Counted from the first letter of the stretch, positions 1 to 6,943 are shown. The stretch: DNA of 7,128 nt from an uncultured Prevotellaceae bacterium (GCA_946055125.1 CAMGFF010000111.1:1-7128), one strand, 5' to 3'. Made by a program: numbers and translations. Notes: generated from the letters alone by a model not told the origin.

Positions 1-1287
1 ATACATGCGCACGCCGGCGCGATATATCCTCGCGGCAAGCACGGTGATGCCAAATGCGGTGGCATAGAGCAGCGCCACACTTAGCGCAATCTCCCACACC
101 GGAACGTTGTAGGGGAGACGCACCATCATCACCACAGGCGACGTGAATGGAATCATCGAGCACCAGAAGGCGAGGTTGCCATCGGGTGTCTCGGCGCACG
201 CAATGCCGGCCCACAACGCAAACACCATTATCATCATTATCGGTGTGGTGAATTGCGATGCATCGCTCTGCTGATCCACGGCCGACCCGAATGCCGCAAA
301 TAGCGACGAATAGAGCAGGAAGCCGCCGAGGAAGTAGAGCAGGAAGCAGGTGATTATCTGCACATAGTTGACAGAGAGGATTATCTCAATAATCTCGCTC
401 ATCGTCCCATCGCCCAGCATGTTGCTCAGTGCCGCTGCGGTGTCGGCTGCGGTGCTGCCAGTTGCAATAGAGCCGCCCATGGCTATGCCGAATATTGAGC
501 TGCCTATGCCCATGAACACCACCCAGATGGCAATCTGCGTGATACCCACAAGGCCCACGCCTATAATCTTGCCCAGCATTAGCTCAATGGGGCGGCAACT
601 GCTCACGATCACCTCCACGATGCGATTGGTTTTCTCCTCAATCACGCTGCTCATTATCATTGCGCCATACATTAGCACAAACATATAGGTTAGCAGCGAC
701 AGTGCCATTCCCAGAATGCTGGCAAATGTGGCCGACGAGCGCTCCTCGCTGCCGTCGTCGCTCCACTTCACGCTGTCGGCGGTCACGTTCACGCGGCAGT
801 TGTCGATTATCTGTTGCAGATTCTCCACGCCATAGGATTTCACGCGCTCATCGCTCAGAGCGGTGCGCAGACACTCCTCCACGAGGGAGATGAGCGACGA
901 TTTCACGGCATTATCGGAGTAGATGCACACCCGAGGCACGCTATCCACATTGGCAGGAATCACCAGCACGGCATAAACATTCTCGGTGCCGGTGTAGAAG
1001 TCGCGCACGTGGGCGGCACCCACCGGGGTTATGTCGTGGAATTTATATCCCTCGTCGTTCTCAAGAGCCGAGAATAGGCGGTGCGTTTCATCGACCACTG
1101 CCACCGTCTGCTCCTCGCTGGTGTTGAAGTACATGAGCAGCCCGGGCAGGGCGAAGCAAAGCACGCTGATGAAAGGTATGAAAAGAGTCATGACAATGAA
1201 AGATTTGCGCCCCACTATCGACATATATTCGCGCTGAATGATCAGCGACAGGCGGCTGCGGTTGTTGTTGTTGCTGCTGTGGTTCAT
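1..1287 (-). CDS. ABC-2 type exporter permease, NatB/YhaP-like (3' end cut by window edge)
   Basis: This is the membrane subunit of an ABC exporter, pairing with the ATPase encoded just upstream. I translated it directly: 429 codons are open from the ATG at 1287-1285 to base 1, with no stop. A hydrophobic helix lies at about residues 28-53, followed by an extracytoplasmic domain to about 186. Five more helices follow at about 187-214, 237-268, 308-335, 348-366 and 398-421, the 1+5 layout of ABC-2 permeases of the NatB group. The segment SSVIEEKTNRIVEVIVSS (213-230) after helix 2 is the family's most recognisable motif. The sequence leaves the window at ARIYRAGVRMY, which in relatives is close to the C-terminus, so probably fewer than about 25 residues are missing (inference). 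The start codon overlaps the ATPase stop as ATGA, indicating translational coupling. The N-terminus has four consecutive Asn encoded by a GTT/AAC triplet run. The substrate is unknown; sodium or drug export is only a family-level suggestion. Confidence 0.9.
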   Translation of the reverse strand, partial: MNHSSNNNNRSRLSLIIQREYMSIVGRKSFIVMTLFIPFISVLCFALPGLLMYFNTSEEQTVAVVDETHRLFSALENDEGYKFHDITPVGAAHVRDFYTGTENVYAVLVIPANVDSVPRVCIYSDNAVKSSLISLVEECLRTALSDERVKSYGVENLQQIIDNCRVNVTADSVKWSDDGSEERSSATFASILGMALSLLTYMFVLMYGAMIMSSVIEEKTNRIVEVIVSSCRPIELMLGKIIGVGLVGITQIAIWVVFMGIGSSIFGIAMGGSIATGSTAADTAAALSNMLGDGTMSEIIEIILSVNYVQIITCFLLYFLGGFLLYSSLFAAFGSAVDQQSDASQFTTPIMMIMVFALWAGIACAETPDGNLAFWCSMIPFTSPVVMMVRLPYNVPVWEIALSVALLYATAFGITVLAARIYRAGVRMY

Positions 1288-2207
1288 GCTGTTGCCTCCT
1301 TTCGTTGCACGGTTTCGATGAATACTTCGTTCATGGTTGGCAGTTTCTCGGAGAAGCCTGCCAGCTCGTAGTTGCTGTTGATGTAGGCTATGGCGTCGCG
1401 GGTGGCCACGCCCTCACTGAGCCGTATCTCGGCGTGAATGCCGCCTGCCTTGGTGGCAGTGCACGCCTCGACGGAGAATAGCCCCTCGACGGGGGCAAGC
1501 GGCTCGGCTGTGGTAAGCTCTATTTCGTAGAGGTGCTTGCTGTAGCGTCGGCGCACGTCGGTGACATCGCCCTCGAGCACCACGCGCGAGTGGTTGATGA
1601 GCGTGATTCGCTCACACACCTCCTCCACCGATGCCATGTTGTGAGTAGAGAAAAGAATGGTGGCGCCTTCGTCGCTCAGCCGCAAAATCTCGCGCTTCAG
1701 CTGGTTTGCATTGACGGGGTCGAATCCCGAGAAAGGCTCGTCGAAGATGAGCAGACCGGGGCGGTGTATCACCGTGGCGATAAACTGCACTTTCTGTGCC
1801 ATGCCCTTCGATAGCGCCTCAATGGGCTTGTTTCGCCACTCGGTGAGGTCGAAGCGGCGCAGCCACTCGTCGGTGGCAGCCATCGCGTCGCTGCGCGACA
1901 TGCCCTTGAGGCGGCCCAGGTATATTATCTGCTCGGCCACTTTCATTTTCTTGTAGAGGCCGCGCTCTTCGGGCAGGTAGCCAATGTTGCGCACGTCGGC
2001 ATCGCTCTGAGGCTTTCCGCAGAAAAGCACCTCGCCGCTGTCGGGCTGTGTGATGCGGTTGAGGATGCGAATGAGCGAGGTCTTACCGGCGCCGTTGGGA
2101 CCCAGCAGGCCGTAGGTGCACCCCTGGGGCACGGTGAGGCTCACGTCGTCGAGAGCGCGGTGCCCCGCATATTGCTTCACCACGTTCTTTACTTCAATGA
2201 AATTCAT
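1284..2207 (-). CDS. ABC exporter ATP-binding protein, NatA-like
   Basis: This 307-residue cytoplasmic ATPase powers the permease encoded immediately downstream. The nucleotide-binding domain fills residues 1 to about 215. It shows Walker A GPNGAGKT (36-43), the segment GYLPEERGLY (76-85) at the Q-loop, the signature LSKGM (132-136), Walker B LLIFDEP with catalytic Glu157, the D-loop SGFDPVN, and switch His189 in FSTHN. LSKG in place of LSGG, and Glu80 where most ABC proteins have the Q-loop Gln, are as I remember them in the NatA/YhaQ subgroup. A C-terminal domain of about 90 residues (DUF4162-like, ending TMNEVFIETV) is also typical of that group. The ATG at 2207 is preceded by AAACGAAGAAACT, with no clear Shine-Dalgarno sequence. 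The TGA overlaps the permease ATG, so the two form an operon. No good Bacteroidales promoter is visible in the short gap upstream, which is mostly filled by the preceding gene's terminator. Substrate unknown. Confidence 0.93.
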   Translation of the reverse strand: MNFIEVKNVVKQYAGHRALDDVSLTVPQGCTYGLLGPNGAGKTSLIRILNRITQPDSGEVLFCGKPQSDADVRNIGYLPEERGLYKKMKVAEQIIYLGRLKGMSRSDAMAATDEWLRRFDLTEWRNKPIEALSKGMAQKVQFIATVIHRPGLLIFDEPFSGFDPVNANQLKREILRLSDEGATILFSTHNMASVEEVCERITLINHSRVVLEGDVTDVRRRYSKHLYEIELTTAEPLAPVEGLFSVEACTATKAGGIHAEIRLSEGVATRDAIAYINSNYELAGFSEKLPTMNEVFIETVQRKEATA

Positions 2208-2240
2208 AGTTTCTTCGTTTCTTTAGGAGTGTTTTTGCTA

Positions 2241-2280
2241 AAAAAAAGGCGGACTGGTGCAAAGCCCATGCCCGCCTCCT
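2241..2280 (-). terminator. Rho-independent terminator after the POT transporter gene
   Basis: Read on the minus strand, AGGCGG (2277-2272) and CCGCCT (2252-2247) form a perfect 6-bp GC-rich stem. It closes a 19-base interior that can pair a little further (TGG with CCA). The stem runs directly into a T tract at 2247-2241. The hairpin begins about 29 bases after the transporter stop codon. The T tract is on the correct side for minus-strand transcription only. It ends 33 bases before the start of the natA-like gene, separating the two units. Confidence 0.8.
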
Positions 2281-2305
2281 TGTGTGTGTTGCTAATTAGT
2301 TTTTG

Positions 2306-3970
2306 TTACTTAGTGACTCGCTCAAGCCACTTCACCATGCCCAGCATCACGCCCATCGAGCACAGGCAGAAGCCCGCAAACACTGCCCAGCACATCCACT
2401 GCTGCGGAAGCTCATTGAGCATAGTCACGCCAAGGGCGATGAAGAGGTTGCCCACGGCGGTGGCTGTGAGCCACAAGCCCTGACAGATTCCCTGGAGGTG
2501 CTTCGGCGCCACCTTCGACACAAATGACAGACCCAGCGGTGAGATGAAGAGCTCGGCCACGGTGAGGAAGAAATAGGTGAGAATGAGCACATAAGGGCTG
2601 GCCTTCATCGACATCTTCACTGCATCGCCGAGTGCCTTAAACTCGGTGCCCGAGGGATAATTGAAGGCAGCGGCCACGATGACGAGGAAAATATAGGCAC
2701 AAGCCGTGATAAACATACCCAGGGCGATTTTGCGCGGAGTGGAAATCTCCTTGCCACGGGCTGCCAACGCTCCAAATATCCACATGATTATCGGGGTGAG
2801 CACTATCACGAAGAATGGATTGATGCACTGCCATATCTCGGGAGCAACCGAGTCGGTGGCTACGAAGTCGCGAGCGAACACCGAGAGCGACTGCCCATTC
2901 TGGTGGAATGAGAACCAGAAGAACACAGCCACGCCAAGCACTGCGAAGAGTGCATACATGCGCTGGCGAATCTCCTTGGCGTCGGCCTGAACCTCCTCCA
3001 CGGCAGCCTTGGTGGCAGCTTTCACTTTCTTGGCTGGATTGGGCAGCTGCTTCATCACATAGATGAAGATGCCGAGCGAGATGAGCATTGCCACCACCGA
3101 TGCGATAAAGGAGAAGTGCACACCGGTGTTGAAAATCTCAAGATACTGTGTGGTGAACGATGCGTCGACAGCCCCGCTGTGTCCCACTTCGGCCGCGAGC
3201 TTGGTGAGGTTGGCCATGTCGGTGTCGCTCATATTGGGATTCTCATTGAAGATGTGGCACAGGCGAGGGAGGTCGGAGTTATAGGCCAGGTTGTGGGCCT
3301 TGAGCCAGAACTCGCGCAGGAGCGGAGCCACAAATGGGGCAATCACTCCGCCAATGTTGATAAACACATAGAAAATCTGGAATCCGGAGTCGCGCTTCGA
3401 CTTTGCCTCCTCGAGAGCCTCGGGGCCTTTCTTGGCAGCCTCGGCCTCGAAGTTGTCGTACATCTGCCCCACAATGGCCTGCAGGTTGCCCTTGAAAAGG
3501 CCATTACCAAAGGCAATGAGGAGCAGGGCAAAGCAAGTGAACGCCAGCACCCACGAGAAGCTGCCCGTGGCCTGCGAGAACACCGGAATGGAGAGCAGCG
3601 CGTAGCCCGAAGCCATCACCACAAGGCCCGAGATGATGGTGCCCTTATACTTCTGCGTGCGGTCGGCAATCATGCCTCCCGGCAAGCTAAGCACATAAAT
3701 CAAGAAATAGAACACTGCATATATCCAGCCCGCCGCATCGTCGCTGATACCAAACTTCGAGCACAGGAAGAGCAGCAGCACTGCATTCATGATGTAGTAG
3801 CCAAAGCGCTCGCCCATGTTGGCAAGTGCGGCTGGAATAAGCCCCTTGGGATGCTCCTTGCGGGCCTTGATAATGTAGAACACCAAAAACGGCACTACGA
3901 TAATTAACACAGCAAACAGAATCATAAGCGATTGATTCGTCTGCCAAAGATTTGCAATTGTCTCAGCCAT
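2306..3970 (-). CDS. POT/PTR family proton-coupled peptide transporter
   Basis: This 554-residue inner-membrane MFS protein probably imports di- and tripeptides with protons. Family marks include NMGERFGYY (51-59; consensus ExxERFxYY), GGMIADR (98-104), GNGLFKGN with Lys160 in the position of the conserved helix-4 lysine, the PTR signature FYVFINIG (200-207), FHQNGQSL (355-362) and SPLGLSFVSKVAP (477-489). I count about 13 hydrophobic segments: the usual 12 plus an extra one at about 15-34 before the ERF helix. A long polar loop lies at about 221-279 and a Lys/Ala/Glu-rich linker at 306-335 joins the two halves. Asn51 replaces the first Glu of the ExxERF motif, and His356 lies in helix 7. I believe both recur in Bacteroidetes members, but that is from memory. 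The ATG at 3970 follows an AT-rich, SD-less leader. No clear promoter is seen in the 74-base gap after sufE, so cotranscription with sufE is possible. A terminator follows at 2280-2241. Substrate specificity cannot be read from the sequence. Confidence 0.93.
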   Translation of the reverse strand: MAETIANLWQTNQSLMILFAVLIIVVPFLVFYIIKARKEHPKGLIPAALANMGERFGYYIMNAVLLLFLCSKFGISDDAAGWIYAVFYFLIYVLSLPGGMIADRTQKYKGTIISGLVVMASGYALLSIPVFSQATGSFSWVLAFTCFALLLIAFGNGLFKGNLQAIVGQMYDNFEAEAAKKGPEALEEAKSKRDSGFQIFYVFINIGGVIAPFVAPLLREFWLKAHNLAYNSDLPRLCHIFNENPNMSDTDMANLTKLAAEVGHSGAVDASFTTQYLEIFNTGVHFSFIASVVAMLISLGIFIYVMKQLPNPAKKVKAATKAAVEEVQADAKEIRQRMYALFAVLGVAVFFWFSFHQNGQSLSVFARDFVATDSVAPEIWQCINPFFVIVLTPIIMWIFGALAARGKEISTPRKIALGMFITACAYIFLVIVAAAFNYPSGTEFKALGDAVKMSMKASPYVLILTYFFLTVAELFISPLGLSFVSKVAPKHLQGICQGLWLTATAVGNLFIALGVTMLNELPQQWMCWAVFAGFCLCSMGVMLGMVKWLERVTK

Positions 3971-4044
3971 ATAATAATCGTTTTTTAATTAATATTTTCA
4001 GAACAAAGCACACAGCGAGGGCACTCAGCCCACGGCACAAAATC

Positions 4045-4473
4045 TCAAGCGCCCTTTGCCTCAAATGCAAGGGCGTACATGCGCATTTGCTTCACCATAG
4101 CCACCAGGCCATTGCTGCGGGTGGGCGACAGGTGCTCCTGCAAGCCCACTTCCTTGATGAAGTAGAGGTCGGCAGCAAGGATGTCCTTCGCCGTCTGCCC
4201 CGAGAGCACGCGGAGCAGCAGCGCGATAATGCCCTTCACGATGATGGCGTCGCTGTCGGCCGTGAAGGTCACCGTGCCGCCCTCGCCCGCCCTGGCATTA
4301 ATCCACACGCGGCTCTGGCAGCCCTCAATAAGGTATTCGGGCGTCTTGAATTGCTCGTCGAGTGGCTCAAGCGCATTGCCAAGCTCTATGATATAGGCAT
4401 AGCGGTCCATCCAGTCGTCGAAACCGCTAAACTCCTCAATAATCTCATCTTGAATCTCATTAATCGTAGCCAT
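4045..4473 (-). CDS. sufE: SufE-family cysteine desulfuration protein
   Basis: SufE accepts persulfide sulfur from the cysteine desulfurase SufS and passes it to the SufBCD scaffold for Fe-S cluster assembly in the cytoplasm. The 142-residue product has the usual family length. The active-site cysteine is Cys52 in YLIEGCQSRVW (47-57). Other family segments are SDAIIVKGIIALLLRVLSG (74-92) and LSPTRSNGL (115-123). I chose the ATG at 4473 (MATINEIQ...). A longer reading would need a TTG at 4482 that adds only MKN and has no supporting signal. The leader is AT-rich, with a Bacteroidales-type promoter about 30 bases upstream. No other suf genes lie in the window, so sufS/sufBCD must be elsewhere. 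No T-tailed hairpin separates it from the peptide transporter that starts 74 bases downstream. Confidence 0.93.
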   Translation of the reverse strand: MATINEIQDEIIEEFSGFDDWMDRYAYIIELGNALEPLDEQFKTPEYLIEGCQSRVWINARAGEGGTVTFTADSDAIIVKGIIALLLRVLSGQTAKDILAADLYFIKEVGLQEHLSPTRSNGLVAMVKQMRMYALAFEAKGA

Positions 4474-4501
4474 ATTTTTCAATAATCTTCAATAAAACCT
4501 C

Positions 4502-4533
4502 CAAAATTACACATTTTCCTTCAAAATTGCAAC
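4502..4533 (-). promoter_or_regulatory. Bacteroidales-type promoter for sufE
   Basis: On the minus strand the -7 element TAATTTTG (4509-4502) matches TAnnTTTG exactly. GTTG (4533-4530), three of four matches to the -33 consensus TTTG, sits 20 bases upstream. The expected transcription start is near 4495, giving a leader of about 20 bases before the sufE ATG at 4473. The region is strongly AT-rich, unlike the GC-rich hairpin zone next to it. Confidence 0.5.
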
Positions 4534-4576
4534 GCCCCACACATTTTTCCCCACCATTCGCATCATTTTTCTCCGC

Positions 4577-4599
4577 GCCCGGCGAGGGCTGAGGCCGGC
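4577..4599. repeat. Short GC-rich inverted repeat between ppiD and sufE
   Basis: CCGGC (4579-4583) pairs with GCCGG (4594-4598) around a 10-base loop. It lies in a GC-rich patch at about 4575-4605. It has no T tract on either strand, so it is not a convincing terminator. It is the third inverted repeat in this one intergenic gap. Confidence 0.4.
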
Positions 4600-4607
4600 A
4601 GTCGCTT

Positions 4608-4654
4608 GGAGAAAAGAGTGAAGCTGCCCCGGGGAGTTAGTCCGGAGCAGCTTC
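4608..4654 (-). terminator. Probable terminator of the ppiD-like gene
   Basis: GAAGCTGC (4620-4627) and GCAGCTTC (4647-4654) are perfect 8-base complements. After one C/A mismatch the stem continues with CCGG (4629-4632) pairing to CCGG (4642-4645), leaving a 9-base loop. On the minus strand the stem is followed by ACTCTTTTCT (4619-4610), a moderate U-rich tail. It lies about 73 bases after the ppiD stop codon and before the sufE promoter, where a terminator is expected. The tail is imperfect, so the call is moderate. Confidence 0.6.
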
Positions 4655-4668
4655 GGGAGTATAGAGGT

Positions 4669-4692
4669 GATTCTTCCGGGGTAGGAAGAATC
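4669..4692. repeat. Perfect 9-bp inverted repeat downstream of ppiD
   Basis: GATTCTTCC (4669-4677) and GGAAGAATC (4684-4692) are exact reverse complements around a 6-base loop. In minus-strand RNA this forms a stable hairpin about 35 bases after the ppiD stop codon. There is no T run beside it, so it may stabilise the mRNA 3' end or assist the terminator at 4654-4608. A protein-binding site is also possible. Confidence 0.65.
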
Positions 4693-4726
4693 GGGGGTTG
4701 GGGTCGATTGATTGCAGATACTTCTT

Positions 4727-6778
4727 TTAGAAGAACTTTATCATCTTGTTCTCCACAGTGGTTGCGTTGCGGAGAATGTCGAGAGCGTGGTTCATCACGG
4801 CGTTGCTGCCGCGCTGCATAGCAAACTGGCGGTTGCCCTCCTCGGGAGTAGCGGTGCGCTGTGTGCGCTCCTGCTTAGTCACCTGGAATACATACACGCC
4901 ATTGTTGCCTTTCACGGGGCCAACCACTTCGTTGAGCTTGGCAGTTGCCACGCGAGCTGTGAGATTCGACTCACCCACGCCAATCTTGGCGATGAACATC
5001 TGGCCGAAAGTCACCTGAGTGGTGTCGACCTTGGCGTTCATGAGAGTTGCATAGCCATTCAGGTCCTTGGCCTTGCCGGTGAGCTGAGCCATGAGAGCGT
5101 CGCCCTTCTTGTCGGCACGAGCCTTTGCGGTCATTGCGGTCTTCACGCGGTCGTTGTCGAGGCTCAGGTAGCCGGCCTTGTTCACGCGGTCGAGGGCCAC
5201 GGTCACAATCTTGTCGCTGAGCTTCTCGATGGGCGACACGCTGCCCTCCGAGGCCTCGAAGAGCCACTTCACGTTCTTGCGGGAGCCGTCGATATTGTTG
5301 ATTTGCGGGTCTTCGGCGGTTACGCTCACCGGTATGGCGTTGAAGCCGGCCTTGGCGGCGTTGGCAGCAAAGAGCTCGGCGGTGTTGTTGGTGTTGATAA
5401 ACTCCTGCAATCCGTTGTTCAAGTCCTCAATTGTCTTGGTGCTGGGATAAACGGTGTAGGTGATATTGGCGATGTCGTAGACCATCTTAGGAGCCTTCTT
5501 CTCCACGAGCTTGCAGAAGTAGGCGCCCTGTGCGCTCTCCTGTAGGGCGAAGTAGCCCTCGCCGCCATTGAGCAGCTTGGTCTTAACCGAGTCGGGGGCT
5601 TGCAGGATTACCTGCCAAACGCCCTCCTGGCCCTGGGCGGCTTTGTTCTTCTGAATATCGGCAAAAGCCACTCCGGCATTGAGCTGAGCCTTGATGCTGT
5701 CCTGAAGCTTCTTGTCGCCCTGCACCATCATCACGTTGAGCTTCACCGAGTCGACTTCCATCTTCTTGCCGTTGAGCTTCACAATAGTATATACATTGGA
5801 GGCAAACTTGGGAGTGCTCACTGCACCCACCTGCGCCTCGGTGACGAAGTTCTTCACCTCGGTGTCGCGAATGTCGCTTGCGCGCACGCTCACCTCGTTG
5901 ATAACCAGGTCGCTGTTGCTGCGCACCATGTCGATGCCCGGTGCGGTGAGCAGAGCCGCATAGGTGCTGTCGATCATGTCCTTGGCGGCATTGAGGTCGG
6001 CCGTAGAGGGAGCGATGTCGAGGGCTATGATGTGAGCCTCGCGCATTTCCTCATCGAGCTTGAACTGAGCCTTGTTCTCATCGTAGGCTTTCTTCACCTC
6101 GGCGTCGGAGGGCTCATAGTCCTTGTCGGCGAGTGTGGCGAAGTCCTGCTTCACGAAGTTGATAGTGTTGACGGTGGCGTTGTCCTCCCAGAGCTCCTTG
6201 CGGTCGAGGTCGTTGGCCTGCAGAGCGCCGGCAATAAGGTTCTGCAGCTTCTCATATTTGAGGCTGCGCTCCATGTCGTTCTCCATGTCGATCCAGCTCT
6301 CGCGGGCCTTCAGCACCTGCTCCTCGGGGATGCCATATTTAGAGGGGTTGAACAGCATATCGTGCAGCTGGTCGGGGCTCTCGGCTCCCATTTGGCGTGC
6401 AAATTGCATGATTTGCGGGCGGGCGTTCTTGCCGGTCATCGCGCCGGAGAGCTCGTCGTCGGTCACATAAATGCCCAGTGCCTCAATTTCCCGGTCGAGC
6501 AGAATCTCGCTCATCATCTGGTTAAGCACCTGACTTTGAATCACTGCGCCATCCACGCTTTGACCGCGCTCCTGGAGCTGTGCGCTCATCTTCTCATAGC
6601 GACGCTGGAACACTATTGCGTCGATTTTCTCGTCGCCCACCTTGGCGATGGTGTTGCCGTCGCCAAAGAAAGTTCTGCCTGAGGTGAGGAAGTCGCCCAA
6701 GATAAAAGCCAAGAGTGCCACTCCGATAACGACCGTCAGGAAAACTGCTTTACTTCTTATTTTCTCTAAAGCTGCCAT
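4727..6778 (-). CDS. ppiD: Membrane-anchored PpiD/SurA-like periplasmic folding factor (peptidylprolyl isomerase family)
   Basis: PpiD-type proteins are inner-membrane-anchored periplasmic chaperones that help newly exported proteins fold. The 683-residue product is similar in size to Bacteroidetes relatives as I recall them and longer than E. coli PpiD (623). It has a short cytoplasmic N-terminus with basic residues (KIRSK, 6-10), then one membrane helix (about 11-31) acting as an uncleaved signal anchor. A SurA_N-like chaperone region spans about 42-215 (AKVGDEKIDAIVFQRRYEKM, LLDREIEALGIYVTDDEL). Parvulin-related segments follow: REAHIIALDI (246-255), a middle region at about 340-430, and a C-terminal part ending GPVKGNNGVYVFQV (620-633). 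I do not see the GGDLGW-type motif or a full set of parvulin catalytic residues, so isomerase activity is doubtful. The start at 6778 gives the expected anchor; the upstream sequence is AT-rich with no Shine-Dalgarno. A promoter at 6912-6943 and a terminator at 4654-4608 suggest a monocistronic transcript. The gene symbol rests on family resemblance. Confidence 0.88.
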   Translation of the reverse strand: MAALEKIRSKAVFLTVVIGVALLAFILGDFLTSGRTFFGDGNTIAKVGDEKIDAIVFQRRYEKMSAQLQERGQSVDGAVIQSQVLNQMMSEILLDREIEALGIYVTDDELSGAMTGKNARPQIMQFARQMGAESPDQLHDMLFNPSKYGIPEEQVLKARESWIDMENDMERSLKYEKLQNLIAGALQANDLDRKELWEDNATVNTINFVKQDFATLADKDYEPSDAEVKKAYDENKAQFKLDEEMREAHIIALDIAPSTADLNAAKDMIDSTYAALLTAPGIDMVRSNSDLVINEVSVRASDIRDTEVKNFVTEAQVGAVSTPKFASNVYTIVKLNGKKMEVDSVKLNVMMVQGDKKLQDSIKAQLNAGVAFADIQKNKAAQGQEGVWQVILQAPDSVKTKLLNGGEGYFALQESAQGAYFCKLVEKKAPKMVYDIANITYTVYPSTKTIEDLNNGLQEFINTNNTAELFAANAAKAGFNAIPVSVTAEDPQINNIDGSRKNVKWLFEASEGSVSPIEKLSDKIVTVALDRVNKAGYLSLDNDRVKTAMTAKARADKKGDALMAQLTGKAKDLNGYATLMNAKVDTTQVTFGQMFIAKIGVGESNLTARVATAKLNEVVGPVKGNNGVYVFQVTKQERTQRTATPEEGNRQFAMQRGSNAVMNHALDILRNATTVENKMIKFF

Positions 6779-6846
6779 TTAAGTATTTAAGTTTTTATTA
6801 TATTCCTATTGTTGCCACCTTGCGCAAAAAAGCCTGTTCCCACTGC

Positions 6847-6867
6847 GGCTCACATCATTTCGGAGCC
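6847..6867 (-). repeat. Small hairpin in the ppiD leader
   Basis: GGCTC (6847-6851) and GAGCC (6863-6867) are exact complements around an 11-base loop, about 70 bases upstream of the ppiD ATG. On the minus strand the AGCC at 6850-6847 could instead pair with GGCT at 6834-6831, which continues into a T run to 6826. This makes two mutually exclusive weak stems. Both are short enough to be chance. Confidence 0.3.
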
Positions 6868-6911
6868 ACGAAAAAGCCGGGGATTTACCTTTTTCCACGA
6901 GATAAAGCACG

Positions 6912-6943
6912 CAAAGATACCACTTTTTGTTTTTTCTCACAAA
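6912..6943 (-). promoter_or_regulatory. Bacteroidales-type promoter for the ppiD-like gene
   Basis: On the minus strand TTTG (6943-6940), a 20-base spacer and TATCTTTG (6919-6912) match both elements of the Bacteroidales sigma-ABfr consensus (TTTG and TAnnTTTG). Transcription would begin near 6905, giving a leader of about 125 bases before the ATG at 6778. A nearer TATAAT-like sequence (6802-6797) exists, but its TTTG partner is 22 bases away and it does not fit the consensus. Confidence 0.6.

Noticed and set aside
368..688. A 106-codon plus-strand frame
   Set aside because: It is opposite the well-supported permease. Its hydrophobic look comes from the reverse complement of membrane-helix codons.
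3116..3907. A 263-codon plus-strand open frame
   Set aside because: It is antisense to the POT transporter, whose motifs are unambiguous. The antisense product has no recognisable features.
4004..4041. TTTG motifs upstream of the peptide transporter as a promoter
   Set aside because: The TTTG copies are 30 bases apart (26 bases after allowing for the full -7 element), and the downstream one lacks the TA of TAnnTTTG, so spacing and sequence both fail.
4474..4482. TTG start extending SufE by three residues
   Set aside because: The ATG at 4473 gives the normal SufE N-terminus, and nothing favours the rarer start codon.
4606..4821. A 71-codon plus-strand frame across the ppiD-sufE gap
   Set aside because: It covers the inverted repeats and the ppiD 3' end, and its Arg/Ser/Gly-rich product looks like translated non-coding DNA.
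4712..5545. A 277-codon plus-strand open frame
   Set aside because: It is antisense to the 3' half of ppiD, with a His/Leu/Val-rich composition and no family motif, so I treat it as a shadow.
5600..6682. A 360-codon open frame on the plus strand, opposite ppiD
   Set aside because: It lies wholly antisense to a gene with clear domain structure. The product is rich in His, Leu and Val with no recognisable domain, typical of the reverse frame of GC-rich codons.
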